Positions 60,937-64,000 of a stretch of DNA of 64,000 bases are shown here, piece by piece. The notes beneath the pieces are model-generated. The model had not been told where the DNA came from, searched no databases, and worked only from the letters and a program-made list of their open reading frames with translations. A program made the position numbers and the translations under genes. Within the stretch, counting starts at the first letter, position 1. Every line of letters starts with the position of its first letter. This DNA comes from Eutreptiella sp. 'Long Island Sound 2002' (taxonomy: Eukaryota; Euglenozoa; Euglenophyceae; Eutreptiales; Eutreptiaceae): the NCBI GenBank assembly GCA_964036045.1, contig OZ038390.1, positions 40,370,525 to 40,434,524 on the forward strand. Direction: 5' to 3'.

Positions 60937-63547
60937 CTGAGGGTGTCCAGGTCCCCATTCTCAGGACCTCCTTGGCCCTGAAGCCAGAGACCGGGCAGGG
61001 GCCGCAAAAACGGGCCAAGCCCCAGGTGGCTATAAACCCTAAGTTTCCGAAATCCCCGAATGTTTCCATCGGGGCCCCCCATCCTCGAGATCCAGCTGGT
61101 TTACCTGGGATGGTTGGGGGAGAAATAGACGGCCACCCTCAGAGAGCGATAAAAGGACCACAATTGCCTATTACGGGCTGGGGAACCGTTATTAGCGCCG
61201 AGAATCGGACAATAATTGACTCATCTATTTGGGTGATCGAGCGTACGAACGCTGCACCTTCACGCACTGCCGACTGGGGTATGATGGCTTCGCCAATGGG
61301 GCCCATCGTGGTCGACTTTGGCCCTCCTCCGTCGCTAGGGGGGTTGCCAGAGCCTCAGGTCAGAAAAAACCTGCTTGCGGCAGGGGCCGTCAGCCCTATT
61401 GTTGACCAGCTTGACGCTGAAAATCGTCGAGTCATCGCGCTCACGCCTGATCCCCATGGCCATCTGGGTCCGGCTCGAGAGGCCGTGGCCCTGATCCAGC
61501 AAGCTCTGCTGGGGACTAGGCAGAACCCCACTATGGTGGAATCGTCGCCCAATTCAATGAGTTGATCGCGGCGATTTCCCTCCCTGGTGGAGGAATCTCC
61601 TGCCTTGGGAGCGTATCCCAATCCCCCAAGCGAATCCAAGCTAAATCCTACGATCATCGAGGAATCCCCCACGCAAATCGAGGAGGATGAGTGTGACAGG
61701 TGGTTCCCCGTGGCGTTGGAACAGGGAAACGACGATGAGGAAGAGGAGATTGGAGTGCTGGAACGTCGCGCCCTCCATCATCCCCCTATTTCCGTTGCCT
61801 CGTCGCCTGCATGGTCTGAACCTATGTCAGGGACCAGGGATCGCCCCATGCTTGTGGAAGAATCCCCGGCTCCCCACTACATCATGGTTGAGGACTCTCC
61901 CGCCCCTCCTTGCATTGTTGTGGAAGAATCCCTGGTGCCTATGAGCGGTGTCAAAGACCGCCCGTGTCTTGTCGTGGAATCTCCGGAGCCTACGAAGGAC
62001 CGGGCCGGTACTACATCTCCAGTGCCTATGAGTGGCACGAAAGATTGTCCATCCCTAGTGGATGATTCTCCGGCAATGCCAAAGGTTAACAATCTGTGCT
62101 GCCGGGGAGGGAATCCGGTGGAGGGAGGTTCAGCAACCCTCCCAATAAACTTGCTCTCTCCGCCCACAACTACATCTCCTACGGGGGACCCCCAACTGCG
62201 GATACTGCCCAATTGGGGGGGGGATCCAGAGGTTGCAACGGGATTGGAGCCTGTTTTTGCTTCCCCTCCAAGAACCCAATCACCTATGGTGGTTCATGAG
62301 TCACAACAATATATTGTGGTGGACGAGTCCCCACCGCCACCGCCGCAGCCGAATACTGTTGGTCCTGTTTCCCCTCCGCCGTCACCCCGCCCTCGCCAGG
62401 TGGCTTACATGGAGCAAGTGCAAGGCATCCCGCACTTGATTCGCCCATCTTGTGGTGGGGGTTCGGGGGGTGGACATTCCTCTAGTGGGGGGGCGCCGGC
62501 ACCTGTTGCTGCGCGCTCCACACCCCCGTCTTGCCCTGCGGGGGGGCCCTCTGGTCCCTCCGTGGCAGGGGGGGCTGCTGGGGGGAGCGGTGGTGGGTCA
62601 TCTCCTCCTTTTGGAGGGGGGGGACCATCGTTTCGACATTCGGGGGGCCTCACTCAAACACAGGTGGGGGACGACCTACAGCACACCTGTGGCTGTCCCC
62701 GGTGTGTGGTGCACTATGAAACGTGCATCCAATCTCTGATGGCACAGGTGAAGGACCTGCGAACTCAGAACCTAGAGTTGCAGCGATCCCATCAGGAACC
62801 TTCTCAGGCAGTAGCCTCTACCGCTGGCATCAGTCAGTGCTACGGGGACCGGACGACGCAAATCTTGTCTACATTGGCTAAGCTTGACGCGGCGGTTCAG
62901 GGCTGTCGACGGGATTCTAAGGTGATGGAGGCTAGCGTGGTGGATCATCTTAAAATGTCCAACAGCAACACGGCTAAGTGCTTTAGCCCAGTGGAGTTGC
63001 TCACTACGCGTTACGCCGCCGTTGTATCTAGGATCGATGCGTGGGACCACTGGTACTCCACGCCTGCAGAACCCGTTACGGTTGTTCTGCCCCCGCCATC
63101 GGCGCCTCCGCCCGTTTCTGATCCTGAAGCGGCGGCGCCTACGGCACCCATGGGCGCGCCATCCAGTTCATCCGGTGATGGGAGTGTCCTTCCTTTCTCC
63201 GTCCACCCATCCCACGATTGCATCTACCATCAGGACGCTTGTCCGGATTTGGGGTGGCCGAGGGGGGGGGGAGAACACCACGGACACCCCACCCCCAAGA
63301 ACCTACTTCGTGGAGGGGAAGTGCCGAAAAGCAGAAGGAATCTGCTATCCCCGAGTGGAGGGCGGCGCCTAAGGGCGAAGAACACCCCACGGAGCCTACG
63401 GCCCCGTGGGCCAATGAGGAGGAGAGCACCTCTTCGTTGGGGAAGGTTAATCCCCTCACAAAAAATGTTTTCACTTCCCCTGAGAAACCTTTGTACACGC
63501 CGTCTCATCCTACGGACACGTGTACAGTCTCTCCAGTGAAGGTGTAA
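60861..63547 (+). pseudogene. gag: Gag 5-prime part of chromovirus 2, right arm
   Basis: A long frame starting near 60861 (RHRGPIQIKVSSPGG), interrupted by one TGA (61563-61565) and continuing from 61566 to about 63260. A frameshift in a G-run near 63265-63272 then moves the true frame to the one ending SPVKV at 63547. Order: N-terminal region of no known family, an acidic stretch with repeats of the type VVEESL.P and DRPCLVVES (61830-62080), a P/G/S-rich region, a Cys/His cluster TCGCPRCVVHYETC (about 62690-62730), and a coiled coil (LMAQVKDLRTQNLELQ). The capsid domain is missing: the arm ends first. Confidence 0.7.
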
Positions 63548-64000
63548 GTGCGGCTAACCCCCATCTGCTCAGATTTTTGCAGATCTGCCCCAGATTGGCT
63601 ACATTTTGGCCATTTTCTCTGCTTCGGCGGAATCGCCGCCCCGCAGCTCAGTCTCAGGATCAGACCTATATATTTCTGATGTGCCGGACCTGATTCTGCG
63701 GTCCATTCATCGTAAATCCGCCGCGTTCCGATCATTTACCCGGAATCGCCAATTGCCGCTGACGCGCATGCGCGAGCCAGATCGGCCAAATATTTTTTCA
63801 CAATCGGATTTTTATAAATCTTTTCAGATAGATATGGACACTCAGATGTACTTAGGAATATCCGCATCAATTTTCTTCATAGACTGGGATTTTTTGCCGG
63901 ATAACAATCAGCATGGATCTTGCCTCCGTTGTCGCCGCTCTTGCCTCCGTTGGTGTCCGTGTATCCGGTTCTGCCCCAAACAGCAGCGTTCAGGTCGACT
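63544..64000. other. Unclassified DNA at the right end
   Basis: Beyond the arm boundary the sequence is AT-richer and not found elsewhere in the window. A TTTTTATAAATC stretch near 63810 precedes a frame that opens at 63913. Confidence 0.5.
63913..64000 (+). CDS. Partial ORF open to window end
   Basis: ATG at 63913 opens 29 codons that run off the window: MDLASVVAALASVGVRVSG, then SAPNSSVQV. A TATA-like stretch lies about 100 bases upstream. The repeated LASV motif could be the start of a retroelement gag or any other protein. Too short to classify. Confidence 0.25.
   Translation, partial: MDLASVVAALASVGVRVSGSAPNSSVQVD

Larger units (their letters stand above)
58817..63541. repeat. Right arm of large inverted repeat, uninterrupted
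   Basis: 4.7 kb, the reverse complement of the left arm without its insertions. The pogo-like 108-codon frame is identical in protein sequence to the left copy. Outer end is at CCAGTGAAGGT (63541); beyond it the two sides differ. Confidence 0.85.

Overview
The window is eukaryotic, repeat-dominated DNA with no convincing host gene. It contains chromodomain Ty3/gypsy retrotransposons, a PIF/Harbinger-type DNA transposon pair, pogo/CENP-B-type transposase remnants, a poly(A)-tailed retroposon and very GC-rich minisatellites. This mix suggests a repeat-rich alga or other protist; I cannot name the organism and see nothing that fixes its lineage.

Region by region. (1) 1-5796: unclassified DNA, a truncated LTR copy (803-3112) and one weak coiled-coil ORF. 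(2) 5793-28391: one nested LTR retrotransposon on the minus strand. It has two 3.0-kb LTRs (5797-14332 and 25387-28387), a 4-bp ATAT target duplication, a polypurine tract at 14333-14344 and a decayed chromovirus gag-pol between them. Its left LTR carries a 750-bp poly(A) retroposon and a 4.6-kb element ending in (CCTA)n. Subtracting both inserts and their target duplications gives 3003 bp, against 3001 bp for the other LTR. (3) 29725-48419: a second, different chromovirus on the minus strand. It is broken by a (CCTA)n-tailed minisatellite element (34450-37894), a 1.56-kb Harbinger derivative (42249-43804) and another (CCTA)n element (44733-48041). (4) 40587-50342 and 58817-63541: inverted copies of the same block (5-prime gag of chromovirus 2 plus a pogo-like transposon). 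Between them lie a (CCTA)n element on the minus strand (50343-about 54112) and the 4.4-kb Harbinger parent (54116-58532). (5) 63544-64000: unclassified DNA with an ORF running off the end.

The most unusual material is the family of four (CCTA)n-tailed elements. Each has a conserved 3-prime motif a little over 200 bases before the tail and a copy-specific minisatellite upstream. The two longest copies share a protein region I do not recognise, with a MPQAAWEA core. Three copies are flanked by very long direct target duplications: 162 bp (identical by eye), 176 bp and about 1.1 kb. This looks like 3-prime-anchored, 5-prime-truncating retrotransposition with an exceptionally wide stagger; I found no reverse transcriptase in any copy.

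Relative order: chromovirus 1 inserted and aged (LTRs about 5% different in one sampled stretch), then received the poly(A) retroposon and, more recently, the (CCTA)n element with identical 162-bp flanks. Element boundaries rest on comparing copies within the window by eye. No alignment or database search was run.
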